A DNA stretch of 22,492 bases. It comes from Stephanodiscus triporus. Lineage: Eukaryota; Bacillariophyta; Thalassiosirophyceae; Thalassiosirales; Thalassiosiraceae. The DNA lies in assembly GCA_036939755.1 (NCBI GenBank), contig JALLAZ010000558.1:1-22492 (forward strand), in the 5' to 3' direction. The notes beneath the pieces were generated by a model, which was not told the origin of the DNA, made no database searches, and worked only from the letters and a program-made list of their open reading frames with translations. The position numbers and the translations under genes are program-made. Position 1 is the first letter of the stretch; every line of letters begins with the position of its first letter. Shown one piece after another: positions 1 through 10,500 of the stretch.

Positions 1-347
1 AGAAGAACGGCGTGGATGTTGGGGAGGACACCTCCAGACGCGATGGTGACGCCGCCGAGCAACTTGTTCAACTCCTCATCGTTCTTGACGGCAAGGGTGA
101 TGTGACGGGGCACGATGCGAGCCTTCTTGTTGTCGCGGGCGGCATTGCCAGCAAGCTCCAAGATCTCGGCGCAGAGGTACTCGAGGACGGCGGCGAGGTA
201 GACGGGAGCGCCGGCACCCATGCGGGTGGCGTACTTTCCCTGGCGGAGGTAACGGCCGATACGGCCAACGGGGAACTGAAGTCCGGCCTTGGCAGAAGAG
301 GTGGTGCTCTTCTTCTCGCCGCGGCCTCCTTTTCCTTTTCCAGACAT
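1..347 (-). CDS. H2A: Histone H2A, partial (C-terminus beyond left edge)
   Basis: Core nucleosomal histone H2A, which pairs with H2B in the histone octamer. The minus frame starts with ATG at 345-347 and stays open to the window edge, giving 115 complete codons. Visible hallmarks are the basic Gly/Lys N-terminal tail ([13 protein letters not shown]), the first helix motif [13 protein letters not shown], the acidic-patch segment around [20 protein letters not shown], and [28 protein letters not shown] at the edge, here read as two adjoining motifs. Roughly 10-20 C-terminal residues are missing, so the window cannot tell canonical H2A from H2A.X (an SQ-type tail). No intron is seen. It is divergently paired with H2B, as is common for replication-dependent histone genes. 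The start choice is firm because the tail is canonical. Confidence 0.97.
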   Translation of the reverse strand, partial: MSGKGKGGRGEKKSTTSSAKAGLQFPVGRIGRYLRQGKYATRMGAGAPVYLAAVLEYLCAEILELAGNAARDNKKARIVPRHITLAVKNDEELNKLLGGVTIASGGVLPNIHAVL

Positions 348-738
348 GGTTGGTAGTTTTGATTTGGATGTGAAGCGATCGCAAAAGCTGCGGGTGGATT
401 ATTTGTGAGCCCGAAAAGTTCTTGCTTTGTCTCCCCCTCGGTCAGCAGACCTCTTCCATTTCCCATCGAGGCTGTCAATGAAGTATATCGTTCACCACGA
501 TAACCCCCGTAGCATATGTACCAATCGTACAACGGCTCCGTACGATTCAATACCAAAACCTTGATTTAGCAGTCACCGCGCCAGAAATTTATTGTACCTC
601 GAGGCCGTCTAAAAATGGGCGCGGCTTGTCTATGTCTCGCCACACACACTCTCGCACCCATCTCCAACCTCCTCCAACGATCCCGCCTCACAAAATCGCT
701 TCATCGATTTCATCAACAACTCCCACCCATTTCCAACC
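348..738. promoter_or_regulatory. Shared bidirectional histone promoter region
   Basis: This 391-bp interval separates the H2A and H2B start codons and must hold both promoters and 5' UTRs. Two copies of a GC-rich heptamer lie in opposite orientation, CCGCGCC at 576-582 and GGCGCGG at 618-624. They resemble the core of E2F-type cell-cycle sites, each next to an A/T run (GAAATTT and AAAAATG). A coordinated S-phase control role is an inference; no TATA box is convincing. A pyrimidine/CA-rich leader precedes the H2B ATG. Confidence 0.6.
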
Positions 739-1101
739 ATGGCTAAAACACCATCCAAGAAGGCTCCTGCCAAGGCTGCCAAGAAGGTCTCCGCCGAGGG
801 CAAGAAGAAGCGCAGCAAGAAGCGCATCGAATCCTACTCCACCTACATCTACAAGGTCCTCAAGCAGGTCCACCCCGACACCGGCATCAGCAAGAAGGGG
901 ATGAGCATCATGAACTCGTTCATCAACGACATCTTCGAGCGCATCGCCGGCGAGGCCGGAAAGCTTTCAACCTACAACAAGAAGGCCACCCTTTCGTCCC
1001 GCGAGATCCAGACCGCTGTTCGTCTCATGCTTCCTGGTGAGCTCGCCAAGCACGCCGTGTCCGAGGGAACCAAGGCCGTCACCAAGTTCTCCTCTGCGTA
1101 A
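739..1101 (+). CDS. H2B: Histone H2B
   Basis: Complete intronless H2B of 120 residues ending in TAA; it dimerises with H2A in the nucleosome. The N-terminal tail is Lys/Ala/Pro rich ([16 protein letters not shown]). The histone fold follows with the diagnostic [21 protein letters not shown], then [37 protein letters not shown] and the C-terminal helix [22 protein letters not shown]. That helix includes the lysine in the AVTKF context that corresponds to the H2B ubiquitination site in other eukaryotes (established knowledge). Length is normal. The start is set by the first ATG after the leader and the canonical tail. It is divergent from H2A and convergent with the methyltransferase gene downstream. 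Confidence 0.98.
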   Translation: MAKTPSKKAPAKAAKKVSAEGKKKRSKKRIESYSTYIYKVLKQVHPDTGISKKGMSIMNSFINDIFERIAGEAGKLSTYNKKATLSSREIQTAVRLMLPGELAKHAVSEGTKAVTKFSSA

Positions 1102-1138
1102 GCAAATGAATAGCGTTGACAAGTTGTCCTTTGGAAAC

Positions 1139-1162
1139 AATAAACAGGATTTTCTAAAATCC
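1139..1162 (+). promoter_or_regulatory. H2B 3' end: AATAAA plus histone-type stem-loop candidate
   Basis: AATAAA lies at 1139-1144. Directly after it, at 1147-1162, is GGATTTTCTAAAATCC: a perfect 6-bp stem with a 4-nt TCTA loop, 45 nt after the H2B stop. The geometry (6-bp stem, 4-nt loop, GG/CC base, loop matching UHUH) is that of the replication-dependent histone mRNA stem-loop. The third base pair is A-T instead of the usual pyrimidine-purine. A purine-rich AAAGAACAAA follows within about 12 nt, where a histone downstream element would sit. Binding by SLBP is an inference. Confidence 0.5.
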
Positions 1163-1569
1163 GCCCTGTCATCAAAGAACAAACCAATTTTCCCTTCCAA
1201 CGAAGTAGAAACTCATGCATTGCGCATTGCGCCTGATTGGCTTGGAGACAATCTGACATTCTATCTCTCTAGTCGTAAAGTTTCGTCATCCCCGTCCGTG
1301 CCTGTTGAATCATTGAATATCTACTTTCTCCGATTGATTTGGTTATCTTGTTCTCTCCTCGCAGTTATGCATAGTACCTGGCGTTGTGACGATAAGATGT
1401 AGTTAGAGTACTGCTATCTTCAATAGTAAATTGATATTACTGAATGCATTAACTTAATCAGTGTCGTTGACCTTTCCCTTTCATCCTGTTGGATGAGTGT
1501 AATAATGAACAGGCATAAAGAGATATTTTCCTTCGATGATGAAAGGTCTAACTATCGTATGGGAGTACT
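1163..1569. other. Convergent intergenic region
   Basis: This 407-bp gap separates the H2B 3' end from the stop of the minus-strand methyltransferase gene, so it should hold the rest of both 3' UTRs. I see no further coding frame, RNA gene or repeat in it. Confidence 0.6.
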
Positions 1570-4500
1570 TCAATGGCCATACGGCTTTTTTTCTTCATAA
1601 AAACCATCGCTCTGCGTGTGATAACCATAAAAAAATTCTTCACGAGGAGGAGCGGTATAGCTAAAACTTTGACGTTGCTGTGGGTCTCCTGAATATTGAT
1701 AGTGAGGGTGTTCTGCAAAAGACGCTCGCTCTTCTTGCGGGTATTGGTAAGAATATTCTGCAGGAGAGGCTTGCGCCTGGACGTGTGAGGTTCGAAAGGA
1801 TGAATGGTCCGTGGGAGAAGCTCTCTGCTGGTCTCGTGAGTACTGGTAGGAGGAGTAGTCCGAATGTTCAGAATAGTCAGGATAATGCATGTATTCTGCT
1901 GGAGATGCTCGCTGATGTACGTTAGAATTATGATAGGATGAAGAGGGTGCACTTTGTTGCGGCTGCTGATAGGGTAAATGATCAGCTGGGGAAGCGTGTG
2001 AGGCCCTGTCACGGATTTCCATCGACTGCAAACTCTGAAATGTAGTCATGATAGCTTGCTCTCTTGCCCCAACGCTTTGGTGGTTCCTTTCACTGTCAGG
2101 ATGAGTGAACCCATTTTGTGTGGAGTGTAGTGACAGTTGTGTCTGTTGTTGTGAATTCTCACTGCCATGAGCCATGGGCTCATCTACTCTTGACTCTTGA
2201 TTGGGTGGATTTCCTTTCTCCTTATTGATTAGACTGGCCGCACTCAACAGAGACGCAAAGTTGGACGAGCCTTGGGCGGAAGCAATGCGTGTAGATCCTA
2301 AATTCTGATCAGACTGGATCATCTCATTAAGCCCAGCCGCATTATGACCAGGAGGTTGCAATGTGTGATTCCCTTGAACTTTCTCTTTGTCTTTGTCTTC
2401 CTGAGATTCTTTGGTTTCTGGATCTGGGTTGTTGGAACGGCCATTTTTCATTTGCTTTTTCCTTGCTCTGCAGAACCAGCCCTCGAGCTTTTTTTCATCC
2501 GAAATTCCTAAGTGACACATCATCGCGAGCTTCTCCTCCTTAGTCGGGTACGGCTTTAATGAGTGGTCTGACATCCAGCGTGAAAGATAGGTCTTCGCTT
2601 CTTCTGTTAACCCCTTAGGGGGCGAGCTTGAAGAAGACTTGACTGCATCACTTTCTTTGGTAACCTCCGTCATAGAAGTGAGGATGTTTGTGGCGAGAAC
2701 TTTATTCGGAGAATCGGATAGACTCTGGCCTTCAGTGCTTGCCACAGTCATGGAAGGGGGCAGGCTCACCTTTTCTACCTCAGTTGTAGACCTGAGGATG
2801 TTTACGCTTGCTTCACCACCGTTGATTGAAGAGTTAAGCACACTGAAATTCACGCTGCTTCTTTGCTTTGGTGACACTTCCATTGCGGTTGACGAATGAT
2901 TTGGATCATTCTTGAATAATAAATCCTCATGTTGAATAATCTGAGATGTACCAGAATTTGGAGACTCCGCTTTTACTATGACTGTGGTAGCTGCGCTTAA
3001 AACGGAAGGCTGAGAAAGGACCGAGTGAATCACAGGCTCGACGTTCTGCTTGTTTGGTTTCTTCCTTGCCCGGAAGAACCAGCCATCTAATCGCCCCATA
3101 TCTATGCCCGTCGCTGTTACTATCTTTTTCTTATCAGCCAATGACGGATACAATTTGTCTGCATTCTCAGGCCGTAGAAGCCACTCCTTCATGTAAAGCT
3201 CAAATTGTTTTGTTGATGTCTCATGTTTGTCACTTTCTAGCTCGGCAATTAGAGATGAAATACCAAGCTTGCCTGCGGAACCATCCTCAGCTTTGCGAGC
3301 AGGTAGCACTGATTCGGTATTTTCCCCAACACTCTCCTGAAACAGCATTGGTTGATTCCTCAATTCAAGGAGCAAGTTCTCCACATTTGTTGGATCACTT
3401 GGAAGACTTCTAACACTTGTGATCTCGGTTGAGGGTGTGGAAGCCGGGCGCATGCGGTCTCCGGCTAAAATTTCGTTAGGTTGGCCTGATTTTACTCTCA
3501 GCTTCTTCCTTGCCCTTGCCATCCAATCGCCAACTTGCCTCCTATTCAAGCCAGTATCAGCAACTATTCGTGCTTTTTGGCTTGTTGAGGGAAAAGGATT
3601 GTCAGCATTCTGAGACATCCATGCTTTGAGGTAGTCAACAGTTGACTTGGAAAACAATGCAAACTTATTTTGATCGCCGCCGGCAGCGCTCGCGGAAGGT
3701 ACTGGTATCGCTACGTCTACAACATCGATCTTTCTCTTTTGGGGCAAAGCAGACGCAGTTGAACTCAACGATTGATCGAGAGAGACCTTATTTGCATCAA
3801 CACTCTTCTTGCTCTTGGCACCGTAACCATCAAGCGGTCTTGGTGTATAGGAGTGCTAAAAAAGCAACGCCATAGTAATCGAATGGTTAGTTGTAGCATC
3901 ATGACTATTATTCCTCAAAAAACAATCAGTACTCACATGCGGTGCGATTCGTGGAGAACCAATTTCCACCCACTCATCTCGGTCACTGCTCAGTTTCCAA
4001 AAATGAAATTTTGCCCGTCTAATATTAGATTCCAAGTCTAGTTCAATCACCTGCGCTTCGTGGTAGCCGTTCTTGCCCTCTCGTTGGACGTCGAACCACA
4101 CTGCATAAAGAACAATGAGAATGACATGGGTTCAACAAAGAACAAACAATACAAGGGAAATATCTTCATACCTCCAATTTCGAGTTCCTCGTGTGAATCA
4201 AACTTAATGGGCGCATCTCCCATATCCCATTCATCTTCCGGGACATCGCAAAGTTGAGATGTCGGATTCCAAATGTTGTCCTTGCAAAAGAATGTCTCTG
4301 GTAACAAATCTACATCCACATGCCAGGGAAGTTTCCGCCATTTAAGACAGTTTGGGTTCTCACACTGAACCCAATTGGCAACAGCTTGTGCAGGCATTCC
4401 TTCATCGACAGTGACTTGAAGCCTGTCCGAAGCGGACATTTTCGATCCACCGCGTTCGGCAGCACTAGAATTTCCATTAAGCGATGCAGAAACGTGCCGA

Positions 4501-7500
4501 ATGTTTGCATCAATACCAGTCACCAAGTAGTCTAAAACTGGTGAGCCCATCGGCATAGTTGGGTCGGGAGCAGTTTGGTCTGAAGGGCAAAAGTATTTTG
4601 CTACTTCTTGATCCCATGGACTCCCGCGCTGATAGCGATCATCGAACCATTTGGCAAGCTTCGGGCGTGCCATTGCATGGTATTCTGTAGTAGTATTTCG
4701 GTTCCACCTTTCATTTTCGTACAGAATGGATTTTGAGTACGAATGACTTGTACGGAGGACAAAAAGAAAATATTTCGCACTTACTTGCTGTAATTTGGAA
4801 GCTTCACTTCACTGCATTTGATTTCCTCCCAACATCCCTTGATAGGTGGCAGCATCACGCACCCATAAATATCCGGAAGCCCCCTCTTCTGCCCAATTCC
4901 CCCATTCACCCATTGCAGTAATTGGCTGAGGACATAGTCACCTGCATATCCAACAGTTACTTCGTCAATTACATCGTCGGGAGAGCAAAGGTCGTCTGCT
5001 TCTTGAGCCTTAGTTATCTCAGTGGATATTTTGGTGTTGTTGGCCTCTAGCACTTTGGAAGCAGAGTTCTTAATGAGGTCACCTCCACCAGAGTCAGCCA
5101 CATCTGGAGTTGGACTAGGACGCTTTTGACATTGCAACGAAAAGTGACGTGGGACTTCATTTCCCAGTTCCCTAGCGTATACTTCGATTGGGGTAGAGTC
5201 AAACTGGCGAAAGGGTTCCAACCGAAAGAATGTGGTCGTATGGGCGTACATAAGCAGCAAATCAGCTGTGGCTTCTAACATGAATCGATTTTTTCTGAAA
5301 TTTGTCCAATGGTCTCGATCTTGTTCATTCCATTTCATCTTCACTGGCTGGATTTCTGGGTTCAGCACTTTCTGTCTATTTTTCATGAACCAACTGTCGA
5401 GACGACTACGTTCAATTCCGGTATCTTTCATTATTGTAGATTTCTCCTCGTCGGTAGGATATGGGTTCAATACATGACTTGGATCAAACAACCAATCATA
5501 GAGGTATTTTTTTTGTTTATCTGACAGAGGCACTGCTTTCTTTTTGGGCTTCTTTGCTTCGGCCTCTGATTTGGGTTGTTCTTGGGAGCCATCGGGTAGA
5601 AGAGCTGATGGAAGCCCTTCTGTTAATGTGAAAGGCATGGTGGTGCTGGCAGAAATGGCTTCGGCATTTCTTTCACCACTACAATCTCCGTTGCTATCTA
5701 CAGAATCAACCAAATCTTGCAGCCTAGACAACGAAAGAGTGCTATCCCCCCCCGGAGTTCCTCCCTCCTTCAACTCAGTTGATCCGTCAGCGAATGGCTG
5801 AAAAATGTTACTAGAAGCTGGGTCCGGTGTGCCAAAGTTGTTTGAAACCTGGCTCAAGTGCAATAGAGATTGAACGTCCTCATAAACAGCAGATTGGACT
5901 ATTGCTAGTCCACTTTTTGCTCCACCCATCACAGCACCCATCGATGGTGGTAGTAATGTGTCGTTGTTAACATTAATCAAAGAGTCGAAACTGCTTTTTG
6001 ATGGATCAGTTGCGGCACACTCGCCGCCACCCCCTCTCATGGTCATCGCTTCGTCATCATCTGGAGACACCCCCCCATCGTCAGGTAGGGATGTACTCGC
6101 ATGCATACTTTGGACATCAGTCGTAGTTTCTATGGGCCCAATATCGCCATCATCGCTAGCAGGGGGCATAGAAACCTTGGCGTCGAGTTTGCCATCTGAC
6201 TGGGTTCCTTCAGGGAGTAAAGCTGGTGATTCATTCTGCTGTTTTTTCTTCTCCTCTCTTGCACGAGATTGTTCTCTGCGTTTCTCATTTCGGACATCTT
6301 GGTATGATTTCTCTGCAAAGGTAAGAAAATCGATTATGTTCATTCGAAGCTTCAGCAAAGCCTCCTGAATCAAGCGCCTTGCATCAGAACTTGTGCATGA
6401 ATGCTTCCATTTCTTATCAGGTGGAGCAGCCAACTTTTGAGAGAATGCCGATAGGACAGGAAAAGATTTTAGGGTGTTATTAAGAATCCGACTGAGCAGG
6501 GACTGTTCTGGGAAATGCTGATTTATCATTTGAAGCATGTTAAGAATAACACCCTTGGAATCAGACCATATCCAGCTCACTACTTCTTCGTCCGACATTA
6601 TCTTCAAAGGAGAGGGAACTAAATTGCGCAGTAGATTGCAGTCAACAGTGGCAATGAGATCTTTTCTTTCAGAAAATACACTCTCTCTGTGTCTATCAAG
6701 TACACGACCTACGCGGCTTAGGCTTTGAGCAAGTTGCTGAATTCGCTGCTCCATGGCAGAGAAACCTTCTGCGTCCGCATCAGCAATTGATAAAATCTTC
6801 GCCTCCATGGTCACATCGTGATCGGATGATGCGTCATTTTCTTCAACCTCTCGTCCTTCTTTTGTTTTTGCTTCCAATTTTTGTTTGTCAGTTAATTTAG
6901 CAGCTTCCTTTGCTTTTGCAGACCGCTGACTCTCTTCTGCCAATTTAGCTTTTTCTTTCCCTCCATTTCTTTTCCAATCATTTATTGCTTTTTTTTTCCA
7001 CAACAGTTTCTCCTCCTCACTGAGATTGCTCCAAGCTCGCGATGCGATTTTATTAATGGCTTGACTGAGTTCTAGACCTTTGAGCTCACCGTGTTTTTTC
7101 TTTGCAATTGCTTCCCAATTTTCTCTTTGACTCTGAAGGAAGAAAAAATACGATGTCATAGGCTTCGAGCCAGCAACCGATTTCAATTTTGATGATGCCG
7201 ATTCAATCGATTTGACAGGATTTTCTTTCTTAGGTAGAGATGATTTCGATTTTCCTTTCTTCTTTTCCAATCGTTCCATTTGATTACACAGCAGAGCTAC
7301 AGGGAGTGCCCTGCGTTCGTACTCAATGTACCGCAAACAATCAGCAACAAATGTCCTTAACCATATTGGCACATTTTCAATTGAATCAGGCGTTGATTGT
7401 GGATCAACGCTGTTTACATGATGATTGAAGCTCACTGCTCCAAATGCTGCAGTGTTGAAACCATGTTTCAGCAACAGCTCTGAGTCTTCTTTTGACATGA

Positions 7501-10500
7501 CTTGCTTCATGCAACCACGAACTAGATTGGCGAAGCGGGCAGCAATAGGAGAATTACGACTAAGCACTTGCTGGTAGCAATCAGCGGTAGCATAGTGCAA
7601 AAACGAACCCCTGCAGTTTTTTTGCCCGCACAAACAAACCGCAAATCTATACTCATTCACAGATTCTGTAACAGCATTGTAGTCGAATGTTAGCTCTTCC
7701 CCTTGTTCCAAGTCCCGAAGGGTAGTCATTGAAAGAGACAGTCTCCCATTAAGAGAAACCACACGAACCTCACAGGTTGGGTTGCAACTGTGAGAAAATG
7801 AAGAACCCAAGCCTGATTTGCGGGAAGCGTCGACAAAGAGAAGACAATATCCGCGTGGATCTTTCTTTGGTCGCTCCATTGCCATATTGTAAAAATCAGG
7901 AAGGTTTGGACGCAAATTCAGCTCTCTCTGCACATGCTCAATTGCATCCAATTTTTCGCACCAACGCCATGCAGGGTAGACTTCACCTCGATAGTACGTG
8001 ACAAGGGAATTCGATTTAAGTCCTCCTTCTCCAATGACGACTGATCCGTGTCCTTTGGGATGGATTCGAAAATAGTCATCATCCATGGAATCTGAGGCCA
8101 GGCGAACCAACCTTGCCACAGCTTTCATCCAAGGAGGGGCGTGCTCTCGTATCTTTGATTCTAGTGCATTTCTCAAAAAGACACTTTGACTGGTAGCTTT
8201 CGGATCTGATGGAAAAGAAAAGTCCTCAGACACGATATCGGCATGGTCAGCTGAAGAAGTCGCATCATCATGTAATGTCGAGTTGCGTTCGACGGCTTGG
8301 AAAGTATCCAACCCCTCTAAAATTATGGCTGCAGTCGACATTTTATGTGCGAGGTTGACGGGGCATGCATTTATTGCAGGAAGCAACCACTTCTCAACAA
8401 ATTCAACAGCAATCTCAGGAGAAAACTCGGATTCAATCAAAGTGATTATATTCTTCCTCGTGTAACAATCAATGCCCCACACTTCCTGTTCTGCTACCTC
8501 TGGGAGGGAAAATCCTGAGTGCGTGCCTTGCTCAACCTCCGCGCCTCCGCCACGGTAGTCGCGGCCATGATCGCCATCGTCCCAATTGGCACTGCGCGCC
8601 TCGGGGCTATGCATGACGCCGAGATCTGTCATCACTCGATCTTGCACTTGAATCAAAAGAGTAGTCATAGTAGTTTGAACCTGCGCCCGGACTACGCCAT
8701 CATCTTTTGCCAACGCCATGGCAGCTTTGTGGGCTTTGGTTTCGCTTTCTAGTGTGAGCGAATCAGTTTCGTCTTTGGGTTCTTTTTTCCTCTTCTTAGC
8801 CTTTGTAGTTTCGACGGCAACATTTTTCATCCAAGCCTCGCTGTGCTGACCACTATCATCGTATGTGTAAGCCAACCCAACGAAGCTATCGGGCAGCTTT
8901 GTTTCGAGCTCATACATAGCATATGATCTATCGTTGGGGGAGAGACCATCGCATATCACGCTAGACGTTTCCAATCGTTCATATTTGCGCTCAGGGAATG
9001 CCTGCTGTCGCCATTTTCCTTGCATCGCTGCCTCCATATTGCCACAACTCATTAACACCATTTCATACTTCCCACGCGCTTCACTCTTCTCAACTTCATA
9101 TCTTCGTTTATAACCATAGGTGTTGTACATTTCTTCCATTACTTTCTTGATTTTATTGGCAGCCCAGCCTAAATGGCCAGAGCCTAGAGAAATGCCTTCA
9201 GGATCTCGGATGATGGCTGCATCACACATCGCAACAATATCGGATTTAAATGTATCCCAGTCGACAGCGATTGGATGGCGAATAGATTTTTCTAACTTGT
9301 CATACTCGATATCATTATCGATGCTTCCCGCATCGGACTCATCATGAGAGGTTCTGGACGGTTTCGTCATGGCCCTTATCTCTCTGAGTCTCTTCAGTTC
9401 TAATGCTACCATATCAGTGTCATACAACCCAGCAGCGAGGCGTTTTCGAACAATCAGGAAGTCAAATGGTGGCTTATCAGGAAATGGCACAGCCCTATAA
9501 CGTTTATGCGCAGCTTGAACAGACGAGTCATCGTGGCCGGGGACATCGCCGTCGTCACAATCGTAATTCTCATCGAACTGTGGAGGAGTGGCTTCCAAGA
9601 AGAACCCAAATCGGTCCAACTTCTCCAGCCGAATGAGGGACTTTTCCATTTCTTTTCTGTGCTTAGTGTACAAGGCGACACAGCGCGAGTCTGCAGAATC
9701 CTCCATGGTGAGCGTGTTTGTCGAAGTTGCGTCCGACTCATTTGTATCCACAGTAAGGGTCCTTTTGTAACTTCGATTGGACGCACTTTTGTTAGTACTC
9801 TCACTGCTGCCGCCGCCACTGACCCTTTTGCTAGCAGCCGGCTTGCTGGCAGGTTTTGCTGTAGCTTTGGCAGAGGCAGAATGGGCGCGCCTTGTTTCCC
9901 ACCCAGCCTTTGAGGCCTGACTTCGGATCTCAAAAATTCCGGCATTGCTTTCATCTTCACTAGTTTTGGAGCTACGTTGTCGTTTCTTCGCGTTCTTTGA
10001 CGACTTCTCATTCACCACCCCTTCCGTCAAACTCTCTTCTAGAATGCCGGATTTGTTTTTCGACCCGGGCGGTCTTCCTGGCTTGCGATTCCTCAGTGGA
10101 GTATCAACATCATTGGTAGCCATCTTGGTCGTCGCCTTCGACTCATTGGCCCCTCCCTTGTTGAGCTCCTTCGCTTGCGACTCACCATCTGTCGCCGCGA
10201 GCCGTCGCCGACGGAGCAGGTGTCCAGAGCTATCAGACGCATCAACAAGACCTTCCACCGTGGCCGTTGTGTAAGTTAGTTCGCATCGTTGCAAGTTAAA
10301 TAGCTTCCCCCCCAGGACGTATTCAATACCATACATGATCGGTCCACTACCCTTGCGTTCATCGTCATCGGGAGGGAGGGTCGTCACGCGAATGATGCGC
10401 GCCAAACCCCCCTGGATGCGGCCTGATCTTTGCCTATCCATTTTACACGAAAGGCGAGACAAGAATGTAAGCGAAAGTTGTGAGCATACGATGGCAGCAA

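Noticed and set aside
68..556. Frames at the left end in other frames than H2A
   Set aside because: They overlap the histone coding sequence and promoter and have low-complexity translations; they are shadows.
4047..4673. Separate small CW zinc-finger gene starting at ATG 4673
   Set aside because: Splicing of 4708-4784 reads through that ATG in frame from the SET exon, and splicing of 4101-4171 continues into the Tudor-knot part. The open frame at 4047 ends by reading through an intron.
4685..4784. Alternative acceptor CAG at 4685 for intron 2
   Set aside because: It looks better by consensus, but the junction shifts the frame and hits a stop soon after; the acceptor at 4708 keeps the frame.
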